From Bacteroidia bacterium (GTDB lineage: Bacteria; Bacteroidota; Bacteroidia; UKL13-3), in the NCBI GenBank assembly GCA_022402405.1, contig JAKRSG010000306.1, positions 1 to 7,399 on the forward strand: a stretch of 7,399 bases of DNA, in the 5' to 3' direction. The translations under genes and the position numbers were made by a program. The notes under the pieces are model-generated. The model saw nothing but the letters and a program-made list of their open reading frames with translations, ran no database searches and had not been told where the DNA came from. Shown here piece after piece: positions 6,055 to 7,399 of this stretch; position 1 is the first letter of the stretch; every line of letters starts with the position of its first letter.

Positions 6055-6064
6055 TTTATATGGA

Positions 6065-6499
6065 TTATTTTCTTGTTAAATAGATTATTCGTTCATTTTG
6101 ATTTCCGTCGCCGGTATCCTTATAACCGGTTAAAACCATTTTATCTTTGCTTATTTGTTGAACCAAATATGACATGTTTTCCCAATCAATTTCATTAATG
6201 AACAATGTTTTTGAGGAAGCTGTATAGCGCCAAGTTATACCAAAGTCTGAACCTAAAAAACTTACAACACCCGTTTTTAAATCACTGTTAAAAGTATAAA
6301 CACCGTAGTTATATTCTGTTTCTAAACGTACTTTTACTTTATTTGGATAAATATCGTTAACAATTACACTATCTCGATTCCAAGAACCAACAAAATCAAT
6401 ACTTGCAGAGGTATCAGGTGTTGGTTCATCTGATGAATCTGGCTGACAAGCGGCTAAAATCAATAGCAACACCCAGATAAGAGTTTGTAATTTTTTCAT
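6065..6499 (-). CDS. Small lipocalin-like lipoprotein
   Basis: The 144-residue product has a lipoprotein signal peptide (hydrophobic core at about 7-16, lipobox LAAC, Cys18) and a short linker rich in Asp, Glu, Pro and Ser (about 19-35). A compact beta-rich domain follows. It opens with VGSW (37-40) and continues with alternating strands (VYTF, VVSFLG, ITWRYT, KTLFINEI, KMVLTGY, RIIYLT), a pattern typical of lipocalin-like families in Bacteroidota. The acidic linker right after Cys is loosely reminiscent of a Bacteroidota surface-lipoprotein export signal, but does not match one exactly. It lies upstream of, and in line with, the M48 peptidase gene with a 10-nt gap, so the two are probably co-transcribed. 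A -7-like TATTTTTA (6521-6514, last base off consensus) stands 14 nt before the ATG. Ligand and function are unknown. Confidence 0.82.
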   Translation of the reverse strand: MKKLQTLIWVLLLILAACQPDSSDEPTPDTSASIDFVGSWNRDSVIVNDIYPNKVKVRLETEYNYGVYTFNSDLKTGVVSFLGSDFGITWRYTASSKTLFINEIDWENMSYLVQQISKDKMVLTGYKDTGDGNQNERIIYLTRK

Positions 6500-6570
6500 A
6501 TTTTATTTTTGTGTAAAAATAGCACTTATGCAGTTAAAAATAAAATAACATATTTAATGGCTTTTTAACT

Positions 6571-6578
6571 TAATATTG
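6571..6578 (+). promoter_or_regulatory. -7-like box (TAATATTG) in front of folK
   Basis: TAATATTG differs from TAnnTTTG at one position and ends 4 nt before the folK ATG, the same spacing as at the copper locus. No TTG is visible at the -33 distance, so this is a tentative call. If used, folK mRNA would be leaderless. Confidence 0.4.
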
Positions 6579-6582
6579 CCAT

Positions 6583-7074
6583 ATGCTTTCTTTTGTATAC
6601 ATATTATTAGGTTCGAACCAAGGTGATGCTAAAAAAAATCTTGAACAAGCCATTATAAGCCTAGAAGAAAAGCTTGGCAAGGTGGTTCATTATTCTTCTA
6701 TATATAAAACAGCCGCTTGGGGAAACACCCAACAAGACCCGTTTTTAAATCAGGTTGTGCTGATCCAAACCAAACTAAATGCAGAAGAAACTCTTGCTAC
6801 CAACCTAGAAATTGAGCGCTTGATGGGAAGAACTAGAAATATAAAATGGGAACCTCGCATTATCGATATAGATATTCTATATTACAACGATGCTATTATT
6901 AAAACAGAAAGCTTGCAGGTACCGCATCCCCAAATGACAAGTAGGAGATTTACACTCATTCCCTTAGTAGAAATTGCCCCTAACTTTATGCATCCAGAAT
7001 TACATAAAACAAGCAAGGAACTGCTAAAAGAGTGTATAGATACACTCGAAGTGGAAAAAATGAGTGTAAACTAA
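6583..7074 (+). CDS. folK: 2-amino-4-hydroxy-6-hydroxymethyldihydropteridine pyrophosphokinase (HPPK)
   Basis: FolK transfers pyrophosphate from ATP to 6-hydroxymethyl-7,8-dihydropterin, the step before dihydropteroate synthase in folate synthesis. The 163 residues match the family's usual length and carry all signatures: LLGSNQGD (8-15), YKTAAWGNTQQDPFLNQV (41-58) with the pterin-binding aromatic and Asn positions, RNIKW (85-89), PRIIDIDILYY (91-101) with the two Mg-binding aspartates D95 and D97 (the same numbers as in E. coli), and VPHPQMTSRRFTLIPLVEIAP (113-133). The ATG at 6583 is chosen because residue 5 already begins the first strand and nothing upstream is needed. It is divergent from the lipoprotein gene. 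A deoxynucleoside kinase follows in the same frame after 27 nt; the two are probably co-transcribed, although the kinase may also have its own weak promoter. Confidence 0.96.
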   Translation: MLSFVYILLGSNQGDAKKNLEQAIISLEEKLGKVVHYSSIYKTAAWGNTQQDPFLNQVVLIQTKLNAEETLATNLEIERLMGRTRNIKWEPRIIDIDILYYNDAIIKTESLQVPHPQMTSRRFTLIPLVEIAPNFMHPELHKTSKELLKECIDTLEVEKMSVN

Positions 7075-7088
7075 TACGATAATTGCTG

Positions 7089-7096
7089 CATTTTTG
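7089..7096 (+). promoter_or_regulatory. -7-like box (CATTTTTG) before the deoxynucleoside kinase
   Basis: CATTTTTG matches TAnnTTTG except at the first base and ends 5 nt before the TTG start at 7102. No -33 TTG is present at the right distance, which would lie inside the end of folK. It could provide a second, leaderless start for the kinase, or be chance in AT-rich DNA. Confidence 0.3.
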
Positions 7097-7101
7097 TAAG
7101 C

Positions 7102-7399
7102 TTGAACTCGGAACTTCCATATAATTTTATTGCCATTGAAGGTAATATTGGTGCAGGTAAATCTACACTGGCTGGCCTATTGGCTAAAGATTGGAATGCT
7201 CAATTAATATTGGAAGAGTTTGAAGACAACTCCTTTTTACCCAAGTTTTACGCAGATGCCAGACGGTATGCGTTTCCATTAGAAATGAGCTTTTTGGCCG
7301 CTAGGTTCAACCAGTTAAAAAACCAATTACCAGGGCAAGATTTGTTTAAAAAGCTTATTGTATCTGATTATATTTTTGCTAAGTGTTTACTCTTTTCAA
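7102..7399 (+). CDS. Deoxynucleoside kinase (dNK family), 5' part, TTG start, truncated by window end
   Basis: The visible 99 residues begin (M)NSELPYNFIAIEGNIGAGKS, with the P-loop GNIGAGKS at 14-21. The EEFEDNSFLPKFY block follows (38-50), where the Glu-Glu pair and following residues form the nucleoside pocket in the dCK/dGK/Drosophila dNK family. RRYAFPLEMSFLAARFNQL comes next (about 54-72), and an SDYIFAK segment (89-95) stands in the region of the family's conserved (D/E)R(S/Y) motif. These enzymes phosphorylate deoxynucleosides with ATP for dNTP salvage; in Bacteroidota purine (dA/dG) activity is common, but specificity cannot be read here. There is no ATG between the folK stop (7072-7074) and the P-loop, so TTG 7102 is the most plausible start; it gives the usual N-terminus. 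The gene continues beyond 7399. Confidence 0.9.
   Translation, partial: MNSELPYNFIAIEGNIGAGKSTLAGLLAKDWNAQLILEEFEDNSFLPKFYADARRYAFPLEMSFLAARFNQLKNQLPGQDLFKKLIVSDYIFAKCLLFS

Noticed and set aside
1..7399. Mobile element, CRISPR array, tRNA or rRNA genes, riboswitch upstream of yhhQ or folK.
   Set aside because: I found no terminal repeats with a transposase, no regularly spaced repeats, no tRNA cloverleaf, and the leaders before yhhQ and folK are too short and AT-rich to hold a preQ1-type or folate-type riboswitch.

Overview
The window looks like chromosomal DNA of a low-GC member of the Bacteroidota. The evidence is a protein with a type IX secretion (T9SS) C-terminal sorting domain, a MiaA of the 'GTGKDL/FGLEYK' type that I know from Bacteroides-like MiaA2 paralogues, AT-rich gene starts without Shine-Dalgarno sequences, and several TAnnTTTG-type -7 promoter boxes. 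I see no insertion sequence, phage gene, CRISPR array, tRNA or rRNA. No gene-free stretch exceeds about 130 bases.

Layout. Positions 1-1402 (+) hold a tightly coupled cluster: the 3' end of an unidentified gene, miaA and a small three-helix membrane protein, joined by two ATGA stop/start overlaps. A separately promoted small secreted protein with a T9SS sorting domain follows (1457-2185, +). It converges on a copper-transport locus (2219-4359, -), and a 15-bp inverted repeat that contains the copper ATPase stop codon probably terminates both sides. A divergent region of about 125 bp separates the copper locus from a YhhQ/DUF165 queuosine-precursor transporter (4486-5247, +). That gene abuts a convergent two-gene lipoprotein cluster (5251-6499, -): an M48 metallopeptidase and a small lipocalin-like lipoprotein. 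After a second divergent region come folK (6583-7074, +) and the start of a deoxynucleoside kinase that runs off the window.

The most interesting feature is the copper locus. An 84-residue CopZ-like copper-binding domain (GMSCANC) stops right after a run of ten A's. The P1B-type ATPase lies in the -1 frame of the same transcript. In that frame the sequence runs without a stop from the A10 tract into the first transmembrane helix, which the ATG-initiated ATPase ORF lacks. One backward slip, or one extra A in the mRNA, would make a normal ATPase of about 713 residues with one metal-binding domain; no slip would make a free copper chaperone. This resembles the programmed frameshifting known for E. 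coli copA, but with the roles of the frames reversed. A homopolymer sequencing error or a real inactivating indel remains possible.

A second pattern is that several genes (the copper locus, folK, probably the nucleoside kinase) have a -7-like box only 4-5 nt before the start codon, which implies leaderless or nearly leaderless mRNAs. Two genes are involved in tRNA modification (miaA, queuosine precursor uptake) and two in folate/nucleotide metabolism (folK, dNK); otherwise the genes appear functionally unrelated.
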